From contig NZ_MSCN01000001.1 of NCBI RefSeq assembly GCF_002954685.1, positions 1 to 64,000 on the forward strand: DNA of 64,000 nt, in the 5' to 3' direction. This document shows, one piece after another, positions 26,346 to 35,101 of this stretch (its first letter is position 1; each line of letters opens with the position of its first letter). The position numbers and the translations under genes were made by a program. The stretch is from Polaribacter porphyrae. GTDB lineage: Bacteria; Bacteroidota; Bacteroidia; Flavobacteriales; Flavobacteriaceae. The notes beneath the pieces were generated by a model. It was given only the letters and a program-made list of their open reading frames with translations. It ran no database searches and had not been told where the DNA came from.

Positions 26346-27722
26346 ATGCCTAAAATTGTATCTGATCAACATATTACTGGTGAAAAAGGAGTTGCTAACT
26401 TTCAGCTATATTGTATAAATCATAGTCCTACACTTTTGTTCAGAGAAGAGCAAAAATATGATTATGGAATTGATGGTGAAATTGAGCTAACTAAAATTAC
26501 GAATGATGGAAAAAAAGAAGCTACAGGAGAAATAATAAAAGTACAGTTAAAATCTACTAAAGAGAAAAGTTACATTTGTAATGAAACAGTAGATTCATTT
26601 GATTTTATTGCAAAAACAAACGACATTAAATATTGGAACGATCATAAATTACCAGTAGTAGTTGTTATGTACTTTGAAAAAGAGGATCTGTTATTTGCTA
26701 AAAAAGTAAACAAGAACCTAGTTTTAAAAAATCGTATTACTCACAAAATTACATTTGATAAATCACAAAATTTACTTGGAGAAAACTCTTCTTTTGAAAG
26801 TGTAACAGAAGTTGATTTTCAAACTAGAGTAGATTATGGAATATCTGAAAACCTTTACTTTAATATTTTTAGAGTTTCACTTCCTCCATATATTAAAAAA
26901 TTTGAAAGCTCCTATACAGATTTAAAAAAAATATATAATATCATTCATGAAAATGAATTCTATCCTATTCCTGAATTTAGTTTAGAATCTACAGATTTAT
27001 ATTCTTTTGATGATTTAAGTAATTATAACATTGAATTTAGAAATAGTATTTTAAAAAACTCTGATTTTAAAAAACAACAAACCAAAGAGTTTATAAGGAC
27101 TGGTCAGGTTGAAAGAAATATTATTATTAAGTTAGTTAACAGATACGTGAAGGATTTCTTTTACAAAAAAGGTGTTAAATACAATAAAACTTATAAAAGA
27201 TTTTATTTTTCTAGTCGTAATTATGAAGAACCAATTGATACTAAATTAAAAGAAAACTCTAAAAGAGAAGTATTTAGGTTTGGTAAATCAAAAAGTAGAA
27301 CAGGAAGATATGATAGAAGAGCTTTAGTCTCTAAATATACATATTATGAAAAATCAAGTTTTTTTAGACATCTTGCATTTCAAATATCTTATGAGTGGAT
27401 TGATGAAGAATTATTTTTAATTTTAGACCCTAAATATTTTTTCACTGAAAATGGTAGTAATCCATTAACTGACAAAGCTAGAATTTCAAGATTAACTAAT
27501 AGGTTAAAGCAATCTGAACGAAATCCACAATATTTAAACCATATATATTTTATTAGAAATTATTTGGACATATCTAATGTTACTTTGTTTTTTGAAAGTG
27601 ATTATGTCAAACTTGAAATAATGAGTTTTGTAAAAGAAAGGGTTAATTTTGGAATTAGAGAAGTTAAAAGTAACCTGAAAGTTAAAGAAATAGAGGATAT
27701 TAATCAAACATCACTTTTCTAA
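26346..27722 (+). CDS. SPARDA effector: DUF4365 PD-(D/E)XK nuclease fused to APAZ (DREN-APAZ)
   Basis: The 458-residue protein has two parts. Residues 1-165 are a DUF4365-type nuclease: E13 in 'TGEKG', D43 in 'YGIDGEIE' with E45, and a QLK motif (Q67, K69) form a PD-(D/E)XK-type active site. Residues about 175-450 match an APAZ domain: 'HLAFQISYEWIDEELFLILD', then 'FFTENG' and 'RLKQSERNPQYLNHIYFI'. In SPARDA systems this protein pairs with a short Argonaute and is unleashed as a collateral DNA and RNA nuclease after guide-directed target binding. The pAgo gene begins 3 nt later. It appears more AT-rich than neighbouring genes. Confidence 0.9.
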   Translation: MPKIVSDQHITGEKGVANFQLYCINHSPTLLFREEQKYDYGIDGEIELTKITNDGKKEATGEIIKVQLKSTKEKSYICNETVDSFDFIAKTNDIKYWNDHKLPVVVVMYFEKEDLLFAKKVNKNLVLKNRITHKITFDKSQNLLGENSSFESVTEVDFQTRVDYGISENLYFNIFRVSLPPYIKKFESSYTDLKKIYNIIHENEFYPIPEFSLESTDLYSFDDLSNYNIEFRNSILKNSDFKKQQTKEFIRTGQVERNIIIKLVNRYVKDFFYKKGVKYNKTYKRFYFSSRNYEEPIDTKLKENSKREVFRFGKSKSRTGRYDRRALVSKYTYYEKSSFFRHLAFQISYEWIDEELFLILDPKYFFTENGSNPLTDKARISRLTNRLKQSERNPQYLNHIYFIRNYLDISNVTLFFESDYVKLEIMSFVKERVNFGIREVKSNLKVKEIEDINQTSLF

Positions 27723-27725
27723 TTT

Positions 27726-29255
27726 ATGAAAATAGAATTACTAAATGAACCTTTACTTGAATTTGCAGATGATTTTTTGTGTGATGATCCCAAAAAAGGA
27801 ATATCTACTACTGGTTTTTATTCTTTAAGTAATAGAACACATCGTTCGGAAATCCACTATTCAGTTATAGGTACAAAAAAGGAAATTAGTCTTTACAAAG
27901 AAATGATTGAAAGATTTTCTGAAAAAATTGAATCTGGTAGTACTTTTAAGCTTAAGAATAAAGGGAACACTAATTTTGAAAAGGAAACATTGTTTGATGA
28001 TTTTGATTTTGAAAATGAAATTTTATTTGAAGGAATAAATAAAAAACTCAATCCAGATTTTCCAGGATTTAATTCTGAAAGCTGTTTTAAATGTGAATTT
28101 TTAAACAACCCTGACAATGATTTAGTTATTAAAGAATCGAAGTTAAAAGATATTTTTATAAATGAAAATACTACAGAATTAAAAATTTTAAGGGTAGTAG
28201 AATTATTTAAAAATGCCTACGATGAAATTATTGAAAACAATTTATCTGTAATTCCAGATATTATTGTAATAGTGGTAAGTAATGAAATATTTGATAAACT
28301 TTCAACTATTAAAGTTGGTAATACTTGGTTAAATTTTAGACGATATTTAAAAGCTGAAATACTTTCATTAAATAAAAATATACCTGTTCAACTAATTCTT
28401 GAAGATACTATAACAGGAAAAAAGAAGAGTATACAAGATACTTCAATGATTGCATGGAATTATTGTGTTGCTCAATATTATAAAACAGCAAATTGTACTC
28501 CTTGGACAATTAAAGATATTGATGCAGATACTTGTTATTTAGGAATTAGTTTTCATAAAGTAAATGAAATTAACGATAATAGTTTAAGGTCAAGTATTGC
28601 ACAAGCATTTAATAAGGATGGCAAAGGTTTAGTTTTTACAGGAAAACAATTTGAATGGAATAAAAGTAAAACAAAAGTCGTTACTCCACACTTGCATAGA
28701 GAATATGCTCGTGAATTAATACAGAATGTATTAAAACAATATATCAGGATAAATAAGCATACTCCTAAAAGAGTGGTGGTTCATAAAACAAGTGAGTTTT
28801 GGGATTCATATATTAGTTCAGAATATGATGAAGTAGGAGGTATAATTGAAGGAATAGAAAGTGTTTTAGGAGTTGAAGCTGATTTTGACTTTGTTTGTAT
28901 AAGACCTACCAAGTTTAGGGTTTTAAGGTCAGGAGATTATCCAGTGTTAAGAGGTACTTATGTTGAGTTAAATGAAGATAAGGCTATTTTATATACTTCA
29001 GGATATATTCCATATTTCAATACTTATCCTGGTCCCTTTATTCCTTCTCCTTTAAGAGTAGAAAATATAGGAGAAACACCAATAAAAGATATATGTAAAG
29101 AAATTTTTGCCTTAACAAAAATGAATTTTAATAATGCAGACTACTATGATAGTTCGCCTATCACACTTCAGTTTTCAAAAAAAGTCGGCGAAATTATACA
29201 ATATTTACCAAAAGAGATTGAAAATCCACCTAATAGATATTTTTATTATATGTAA
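27726..29255 (+). CDS. short prokaryotic Argonaute (MID-PIWI, catalytically inactive)
   Basis: The 509-residue protein is a MID-PIWI-only Argonaute lacking PAZ. It starts with the short-pAgo-like 'LLNEPLLEFADDF', has a MID region with 'PVQLILEDT' (220-228) and the conserved 'WNYCVAQYYKTANCTPW' (244-260), then a PIWI domain. The first PIWI catalytic position in 'YLGISF' (271-276) is Ser instead of Asp, so slicing is unlikely; 'VVVHKTSEFW' and 'YPGPFIPSPLRVE' are normal PIWI elements. It should load a small guide RNA, recognise target DNA and activate the DREN-APAZ partner. A hairpin terminator follows at 29261. Confidence 0.93.
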   Translation: MKIELLNEPLLEFADDFLCDDPKKGISTTGFYSLSNRTHRSEIHYSVIGTKKEISLYKEMIERFSEKIESGSTFKLKNKGNTNFEKETLFDDFDFENEILFEGINKKLNPDFPGFNSESCFKCEFLNNPDNDLVIKESKLKDIFINENTTELKILRVVELFKNAYDEIIENNLSVIPDIIVIVVSNEIFDKLSTIKVGNTWLNFRRYLKAEILSLNKNIPVQLILEDTITGKKKSIQDTSMIAWNYCVAQYYKTANCTPWTIKDIDADTCYLGISFHKVNEINDNSLRSSIAQAFNKDGKGLVFTGKQFEWNKSKTKVVTPHLHREYARELIQNVLKQYIRINKHTPKRVVVHKTSEFWDSYISSEYDEVGGIIEGIESVLGVEADFDFVCIRPTKFRVLRSGDYPVLRGTYVELNEDKAILYTSGYIPYFNTYPGPFIPSPLRVENIGETPIKDICKEIFALTKMNFNNADYYDSSPITLQFSKKVGEIIQYLPKEIENPPNRYFYYM

Positions 29256-29260
29256 CAAAA

Positions 29261-29286
29261 AAAGCATAGTAAATAAACTATGCTTT
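29261..29286. terminator. shared terminator between pAgo and dnaN
   Basis: AAAGCATAGT (29261-29270) and ACTATGCTTT (29277-29286) form a perfect 10-bp stem with a 6-nt loop in the 60-nt gap between the convergent genes. The T-tract lies on the minus strand (TTTT then GTTACA), so it is the better terminator for dnaN, but the hairpin can end transcripts from both sides. Confidence 0.8.
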
Positions 29287-29315
29287 CTCAAAATATATTT
29301 TTCTAAATGCGAGTT

Positions 29316-30434
29316 CTAGTTATTCAACATAACAGGCATCACTAGCATCGTAATTTTTTCACCTTCATCAGTACCATCAATAGGTGTTAAAATACCTGCT
29401 CTGTTTGGTAAGCTCATTTCAATTAAAACTTCATTGGAGTTTAGATTGTTTAACATTTCACTTAAAAAACGAGAGTTGAAACCAATTTGCATATCATCAC
29501 CTTGGTAATCGCAACTCAAACGTTCGTCTGCTTTGTTGGCAAAATCTAAATCTTCAGCAGAAATATTCAATTCAGTTCCTGCCATTTTTAAACGAATCTG
29601 ATGCGTTGTTTTGCTAGAGAAGATAGAAACACGTCTTACAGAGTTTAAGAAAGAAGCTCTATCAACCGTTAATTTATTAGGATTTTCTTTTGGAATTACT
29701 GCTTCGTAGTTTGGATATTTGCCATCAATTAATCTACAAACCAACACTACATTATCAAAAGTAAACTTTGCATTGGCATCATTATATTCAATAGTAACTT
29801 CACTTTCAGAACCGCCTAAAATCCCTTTTAATAAATTTAAAGGTTTTTTTGGCATAATAAATTCTGCAGTTTGGTCTGCAGTAACATCTGTTCTAGAATA
29901 TTTTACTAGTTTATGAGCATCAGTAGCTACAAAAGTTAAACTCTGTGAACTAAACTGAAAAAACACACCACTCATTACTGGGCGTAAATCGTCATTACCA
30001 GCAGCAAAAATAGTTTTAGAAATGGCAGTACCTAAAATATGTGCAGGTACTACAGTTACACTTGGCGAAGGTAAATTTACTGCTTTCGGAAATTCATCAC
30101 CACCAAAATATGCCATATCATATTTACCTTGGTCAGAACTAATTTCTATAGTGCTATCTCCTTCTGTTTTAAACGTTAAAGGTTGATCTGGAAATGTCTT
30201 TAAAGTATCTAATAACAAACGTGCATTTACAGCAATAGAGCCAGAATTGTCGCTTTCTACTTCAACAACAGAACTCATGGTAGTTTCTAAATCTGATGCA
30301 GAAACTTGTAATTGATTTTCAGACAACTCAAATAAAAAGTTATCTAAAATAGGTAAAGTATTGTTGCTATTTATAACGCCGCCTAAAACTTGTAATTGCC
30401 TTAACAATTGCGAACTTGATACAATAAATTTCAT
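29316..30434 (-). CDS. dnaN: DNA polymerase III beta subunit (sliding clamp)
   Basis: The protein is 372 residues from the ATG at 30432-30434; the five residues upstream in frame are Lys-rich and not part of DnaN. It starts 'MKFIVSSSQLLRQLQVLGGVI' in the standard form and contains three successive clamp domains, with 'KFIMPKKPLN'-like and C-terminal 'GTDEGEKITMLVMPVML' regions. The C-terminal tail ends 'MLNN'. It is the replication processivity clamp. It is not beside dnaA or recF, which is common in Bacteroidetes. Convergent with the Argonaute operon. Confidence 0.97.
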   Translation of the reverse strand: MKFIVSSSQLLRQLQVLGGVINSNNTLPILDNFLFELSENQLQVSASDLETTMSSVVEVESDNSGSIAVNARLLLDTLKTFPDQPLTFKTEGDSTIEISSDQGKYDMAYFGGDEFPKAVNLPSPSVTVVPAHILGTAISKTIFAAGNDDLRPVMSGVFFQFSSQSLTFVATDAHKLVKYSRTDVTADQTAEFIMPKKPLNLLKGILGGSESEVTIEYNDANAKFTFDNVVLVCRLIDGKYPNYEAVIPKENPNKLTVDRASFLNSVRRVSIFSSKTTHQIRLKMAGTELNISAEDLDFANKADERLSCDYQGDDMQIGFNSRFLSEMLNNLNSNEVLIEMSLPNRAGILTPIDGTDEGEKITMLVMPVMLNN

Positions 30435-30460
30435 TGATTTTTTTTTCAAAATTATTCTTA

Positions 30461-30468
30461 CAAATATA
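30461..30468 (-). promoter_or_regulatory. -7 box of dnaN
   Basis: The minus-strand TATATTTG is an exact match to TAnnTTTG, 27 nt upstream of the dnaN ATG. No TTG -33 element at the usual distance is evident. Confidence 0.5.
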
Positions 30469-30557
30469 ACTTTATTAAGTCGTTTTTAAAATTAATTTAT
30501 TAACAGGTTATGAGCATTTTGTTAATGAATTTATAAACGTTATAATTATGTTAACAC

Positions 30558-30589
30558 TTGCAACATACCTAATAAAAAAACTACTTTTG
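30558..30589 (+). promoter_or_regulatory. promoter of the PIG-L gene
   Basis: TTG at 30558-30560, a 21-nt spacer and TACTTTTG at 30582-30589 match the flavobacterial consensus. The start codon follows 22 nt later. Confidence 0.6.
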
Positions 30590-30611
30590 TTTCAATGACT
30601 TATAGATAAAT

Positions 30612-33101
30612 ATGAAGAAATTATATTTTGTAACTGTTTTATTTCTAGCTATTTCAACAGTTTTTTATGCTCAAAAACCTCAAAAACTATCTTCAAATCA
30701 AATCTTTGAGAAAGTTCAAAAACTAAACTTTTTAGGAACAGCCTTATACATTGCTGCACATCCTGATGATGAAAACACAAGGTTAATTGCATATTTAGCA
30801 AATAATGTAAAGGCAAGAACAGGCTATTTATCGTTGACTAGAGGAGATGGAGGACAAAATTTAATAGGACCAGAAATTAGAGAATTGTTAGGTGTTATAA
30901 GAACGCAAGAATTATTAGCTGCAAGACGTGTAGATGGTGGAGAACAATTATTTACAAGAGCCAACGATTTTGGATATTCTAAACACCCAGAAGAAACGTT
31001 GAAAATCTGGAACAAAGAAAAAGTATTGAGTGATGTTGTTTGGGCAATTAGAACCTTTAAACCAGATGTAATTATAAATCGTTTTAACCATAGAACACCA
31101 GGTACAACTCATGGGCACCATACGAGTTCTGCAATTTTAAGTGTAGAAGCTTTTGAAATGGCACAAGATTCTTCAAAATTTCAAAATCATTTAAAATACA
31201 CAGAAGTTTGGCAACCCAAACGTTTATTCTACAACACCTCTTCTTGGTTTTATAGAGATAAAGCAAAATTTGCAGAAGTTGCTAAAGAATTTACAAAGTT
31301 AGATGTTGGCGTGTATTATCCTTTAAAGGGTTTGTCTAACAACGAGTTAGCATCAATTGCTAGTAGCCAGCATTTATGCCAAGGTTTTGGTAGTGTTACT
31401 ACAAGAGGTTCGCAATCTGAATATTTAGAATTTTTAAAAGGCGAAGAATTAAAAGATAAAAATGATATTTTTTCAGGCATCAATACTACTTGGAATCGTA
31501 TAGAAAATGGTGGTGAGATAGGAGATATTTTGTATGATTTAGAACAAAATTTTGATTTTGTAAACCCTGCAAAACATCTACCAAAATTGTTAGAAGCTTA
31601 TAGTTTGATTATAAAACTGGAAGACAAACATTGGAAAAAAATAAAACAAAAACAAATTCTAGAAATCATCGAAGCTTGTGCAGGTCTGTATTTAGAAGTT
31701 TCTGCTGCAAGTTCAACAGGTGTGCCAAATTCTAAAATAGATGTAACAATAGAGGTCTTGAATAGAAGTGATGTTGCAATTCAACTGACTTCAATAAAAT
31801 CTAGTTTAGATGACAAAGAGTACTTTAAGGGAATTTCTTTAGAGCAAAATAAAAAACTGAATTTCAAAGAAAAAATCACATTAAAATCGGCTAACTTTTC
31901 AGCTCCTTATTGGTTAAAAGAAAACTGGGGATTGGGTATGTACAAAGTGTACAACCAACAATTAATTGGGAAACCAGAAACACCAAGAGAGGTAAAAGTA
32001 GATTTTAATTTGGTTATAAATTTTGTACCAGTAACCATCACTAAAAATGTGATAAGAAGATATTCAGAGAGAGATAAAGGAGAGATTTACGAACCCTTTG
32101 AAGTTGTACCAAGAGTTACCACAAAATTAAAAGATAAGGTCTTAATTTTTTCTGATAGTATTCCTAAAAAAGTAGTGGTAGAGGTTAAAGCTGGTGCAAA
32201 TTATGTAAGTGGAGAAATTGCTCTAGAAGTACCAGAAAATTGGTCTGTAAGTCCTTATGGTAGTATGTTTAATATTCAGCAAAAGAATGATAAAGAAATC
32301 ATAGAATTTATGGTAACTCCACCAAAAAATCAATCTGAAGGAATGCTAAAAGTGGTAGCTTCTTTAAATGGCAAAACATACAAAAAAGAATTGGTAGAAA
32401 TCAATTACAATCACATTCCTAAACAAACAGTTCTATTAGATTCTAAAGCAAAAGTAGTTCGTTTAAATATTAAAAAAGAAGGTAATAATATTGGGTATAT
32501 TAAGGGAGCAGGAGATGCAATACCAGATAATTTACGCCAAATTGGGTATCAAGTTTCTGTGATAGATCCATCAACAATTAACGATAAAAATCTACACAAT
32601 TTTGATGCAATTGTTTTAGGAATTAGAGCTTACAATGTTGTAAAAGAGCTCAAGTTTAAACAAAAATATTTGCTTGAGTATGTAAATAATGGTGGTAATT
32701 TAATAGTGCAGTACAATACAAATAGAAGAGTAGATGTTGCTGCACCTTATACTTTAGATTTATCTAGAGATAGAGTAACAGATGAATTTGCAGAAGTAAC
32801 AATTTTAGACCCAGAACATGAGTTGTTAAACTTTCCAAATAAAATCACAAATGAAGATTTTAAAGGCTGGGTACAAGAAAGAGGATTGTATTTTCCTAAC
32901 AATTGGAGTGAAGAATACACACCAATTTTTTCTATGAATGACAAAGGTGAAACCCCAAAACTTGGTAGTTTGTTGATTGCAGAATATGGAGATGGGCATT
33001 ATATATACACAGGTTTAAGTTTCTTTAGAGAGTTGCCTGCAGGTGTTTCTGGGGCGTATAAGTTGTTTGCAAATATGCTTTCTGTGGGTAAAAAAGAGTA
33101 A
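30612..33101 (+). CDS. secreted PIG-L family deacetylase, large
   Basis: The 829-residue precursor has a signal peptide ending near Ala20. The LmbE/PIG-L catalytic domain begins at about 38 and has the zinc motif HPDDE (50-54), the 'RGDGGQN' loop around 77-83 and 'HGHHTSSA' further on. A long C-terminal part, from about 390, has beta-sandwich-like and glutamine-amidotransferase-like segments. The family removes N-acetyl groups from sugars. The size and the additional domains are typical of Bacteroidetes PIG-L proteins that act on glycans in the periplasm. It is followed by a symporter gene, after a repeat. Confidence 0.9.
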   Translation: MKKLYFVTVLFLAISTVFYAQKPQKLSSNQIFEKVQKLNFLGTALYIAAHPDDENTRLIAYLANNVKARTGYLSLTRGDGGQNLIGPEIRELLGVIRTQELLAARRVDGGEQLFTRANDFGYSKHPEETLKIWNKEKVLSDVVWAIRTFKPDVIINRFNHRTPGTTHGHHTSSAILSVEAFEMAQDSSKFQNHLKYTEVWQPKRLFYNTSSWFYRDKAKFAEVAKEFTKLDVGVYYPLKGLSNNELASIASSQHLCQGFGSVTTRGSQSEYLEFLKGEELKDKNDIFSGINTTWNRIENGGEIGDILYDLEQNFDFVNPAKHLPKLLEAYSLIIKLEDKHWKKIKQKQILEIIEACAGLYLEVSAASSTGVPNSKIDVTIEVLNRSDVAIQLTSIKSSLDDKEYFKGISLEQNKKLNFKEKITLKSANFSAPYWLKENWGLGMYKVYNQQLIGKPETPREVKVDFNLVINFVPVTITKNVIRRYSERDKGEIYEPFEVVPRVTTKLKDKVLIFSDSIPKKVVVEVKAGANYVSGEIALEVPENWSVSPYGSMFNIQQKNDKEIIEFMVTPPKNQSEGMLKVVASLNGKTYKKELVEINYNHIPKQTVLLDSKAKVVRLNIKKEGNNIGYIKGAGDAIPDNLRQIGYQVSVIDPSTINDKNLHNFDAIVLGIRAYNVVKELKFKQKYLLEYVNNGGNLIVQYNTNRRVDVAAPYTLDLSRDRVTDEFAEVTILDPEHELLNFPNKITNEDFKGWVQERGLYFPNNWSEEYTPIFSMNDKGETPKLGSLLIAEYGDGHYIYTGLSFFRELPAGVSGAYKLFANMLSVGKKE

Positions 33102-33109
33102 AAGTTTTA

Positions 33110-33226
33110 GAAGCTTTTTCCCTGCTTCTTGTGCTGGACTTATTTCAGTATCGTTACTCGCTTTTTTTCGTTCCTCAAAAAGAGCTCAAATAAGCCACTC
33201 AATCAGGGCTAAACCAGTTTGCTAAC
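33110..33226 (+). repeat. dispersed intergenic repeat, copy 1
   Basis: This copy shares with 55333-55430 the blocks 'GAAGCT.TTTCC.TGCTT', 'TACTCGCTTTTTTT', 'AAAAAGAGCTCAAA' and 'TCAATCAGGGCTAAAC..GTTTGC', in the same orientation, but carries an insertion before TACTCGC. It occupies the gap between the PIG-L gene and the small membrane protein. I know no mobility function for it. Confidence 0.75.
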
Positions 33227-33264
33227 CAATAGATAATTGTAAAGCAAATGATAATTTATAAGTT

Positions 33265-33372
33265 ATGAATCGACAAAAATATCCTTGGAAAAAAGAATAC
33301 ACACTTGTATTGGTTGCAAATGTTATTTATTTGATTGTTTTTTATTTTGTTACGAATCATTTTACGGTATAA
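33265..33372 (+). CDS. 35-residue membrane peptide preceding the symporter
   Basis: A complete 35-codon reading frame opens at ATG 33265 and ends 3 nt before the symporter start, so the two are probably coupled. The peptide has a basic, aromatic N-terminus ('NRQKYPWKKEY') and one hydrophobic helix of about 20 residues. Small helper proteins are known for some SSS transporters (YjcH with ActP, YhdT with PanF), and this could be an analogue much shorter than those. Only the sequence layout supports it. Confidence 0.6.
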   Translation: MNRQKYPWKKEYTLVLVANVIYLIVFYFVTNHFTV

Positions 33373-33375
33373 ACC

Positions 33376-35085
33376 ATGGATATAGAAAGTAAATTACATG
33401 CTATAGATTGGATAATCCTTTCAGTAACCTTAATTTTTATTGTTGCTTACGGAACTTATGTAACCCGAAAAAATGCCAATGTAACAGATTATATTAAAGG
33501 TGGTAGCGATTCTAAATGGTGGACAATTGGTTTATCAGTTATGGCAACACAAGCGAGTGCAATTACGTTTTTATCAACTCCTGGTCAAGCTTTTCATAGT
33601 GGAATGGGTTTTGTGCAATTTTACTTTGGGCTACCCATTGCAATGGTTATTATTTGTGTGGTTTTTATACCTATTTATCATAAATTAAAAGTATATACAG
33701 CTTACGAATTTTTAGAAGGACGTTTCGATTTAAAAACCAGAAGTTTAACAGCAATTTTATTTTTAGTTCAAAGAGGTTTAGCAGCAGGAATTACCATATT
33801 TGCGCCAGCCATTATTTTATCTGCAGTTTTAGGTTGGGATTTATTAACGCTCAATATCATCATTGGTTTTTTAGTAATTGTTTACACGGTTTCTGGAGGA
33901 ACAAAAGCAGTCAACGTTACTCAAAAACAACAAATGATTATCATTTTTGTGGGTATGCTAATCGCTTTTTTTATGATTATGAGTCAGCTTCCTGAAAATA
34001 TTACATTCACAAATGCTTTAGAAATTGCAGGTGCTAGTAACAAAATGGAAGTATTAGATTTTTCTTTTGATTTAAGCAACAGATACACTGTTTGGACAGG
34101 TATTCTTGGAGGAACTTTTTTAATGCTGTCTTATTTTGGTACAGATCAAAGTCAAGTACAGCGTTATTTATCTGGTAAATCTGTTAGAGAAAGTCAATTA
34201 GGTTTAATTTTTAATGGATTATTAAAAGTGCCAATGCAATTTTTTATTCTGTTAATTGGTGTCATGGTTTTTGTGTTTTATCAATTTAACCCTTCTCCTT
34301 TAAATTTTAATCCAACAGCAAATGAAGAGGTTGTAAAGACCAAATATGCAGCAGAATATAAAGCATTAGAGCAAGAGCATATCAACATTGAAAATAGTAA
34401 AAAAGTACTTTTTTTAGATGGCTTTCAACTTGAGGAAAAGGAACAAATTTTATCTTTAAATAAAAGAGATTCCATACTGAAAGAAAAATCAAAAGTGATT
34501 ATAAATAAGGTGGATGAAGAAAATACTCTAGATAAAATAGAATCTAATGACAAAGATTATGTGTTTATTCATTTCATTTTAAATAATTTACCAAGAGGTT
34601 TAATTGGTTTGTTATTGGCGGTTATTTTATCAGCAGCTATGTCATCTACAGCATCAGAATTAAATGCTTTGGCAAGTACAACAGCCATTGATTTATACAA
34701 GCGTAATGTAAAAGAAGAAAAAAGCGAAGCACATTTTGTAAAAGCATCTAAATGGTTCACGTTACTTTGGGGTTTAATTGCAATTTCAGTGGCGTGTATT
34801 GCCAATTTATTTGAAAACTTAATTGAGATGGTTAATATTATTGGTTCTATTTTTTATGGAAACGTTTTAGGTATTTTTTTATTAGCTTTCTTTATAAAAT
34901 TTGTAAAAGGAAATGCTGTTTTTATTGCTGCTATAATTACACAAATCATAATTATTTACGTTTACAATCAAGATTGGTTGCCTTATTTATGGCTCAACTT
35001 ATTGGGTTGTGTTTTAGTGATGTTACTTGCTGTTCTTATTCAAGTTTTATTACCAAATACAAAGATGAAATTAAACGAAGCATAA
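33376..35085 (+). CDS. sodium:solute symporter (SSS family), second copy
   Basis: The 569-residue polytopic protein has the SSS signatures 'YIKGGSDSKWWTIGLSVMATQASAITFLSTPG' (about 40-71), with the conserved Gln/Ser positions, and the central 'TVSGGTKAVNVTQKQQ'. A charged insertion of about 80 residues lies between helices near residues 310-390. It is distantly related to the 324-2123 symporter. Together with the PIG-L deacetylase, it may take up the deacetylated sugar product, but the substrate is unproven. Confidence 0.93.
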   Translation: MDIESKLHAIDWIILSVTLIFIVAYGTYVTRKNANVTDYIKGGSDSKWWTIGLSVMATQASAITFLSTPGQAFHSGMGFVQFYFGLPIAMVIICVVFIPIYHKLKVYTAYEFLEGRFDLKTRSLTAILFLVQRGLAAGITIFAPAIILSAVLGWDLLTLNIIIGFLVIVYTVSGGTKAVNVTQKQQMIIIFVGMLIAFFMIMSQLPENITFTNALEIAGASNKMEVLDFSFDLSNRYTVWTGILGGTFLMLSYFGTDQSQVQRYLSGKSVRESQLGLIFNGLLKVPMQFFILLIGVMVFVFYQFNPSPLNFNPTANEEVVKTKYAAEYKALEQEHINIENSKKVLFLDGFQLEEKEQILSLNKRDSILKEKSKVIINKVDEENTLDKIESNDKDYVFIHFILNNLPRGLIGLLLAVILSAAMSSTASELNALASTTAIDLYKRNVKEEKSEAHFVKASKWFTLLWGLIAISVACIANLFENLIEMVNIIGSIFYGNVLGIFLLAFFIKFVKGNAVFIAAIITQIIIIYVYNQDWLPYLWLNLLGCVLVMLLAVLIQVLLPNTKMKLNEA

Positions 35086-35101
35086 TAATAAGTTTACGTT
35101 T

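Noticed and set aside
26346..29255. SPARTA (TIR-APAZ) or SPARSA (Sir2-APAZ) assignment
   Set aside because: The effector N-terminus has a PD-(D/E)XK pattern with GIDGE and QLK, with no TIR or Sir2 motifs.
33043..33225. 60-residue open frame across the end of the PIG-L gene
   Set aside because: Starts inside the PIG-L gene and runs through the dispersed repeat; no family resemblance.
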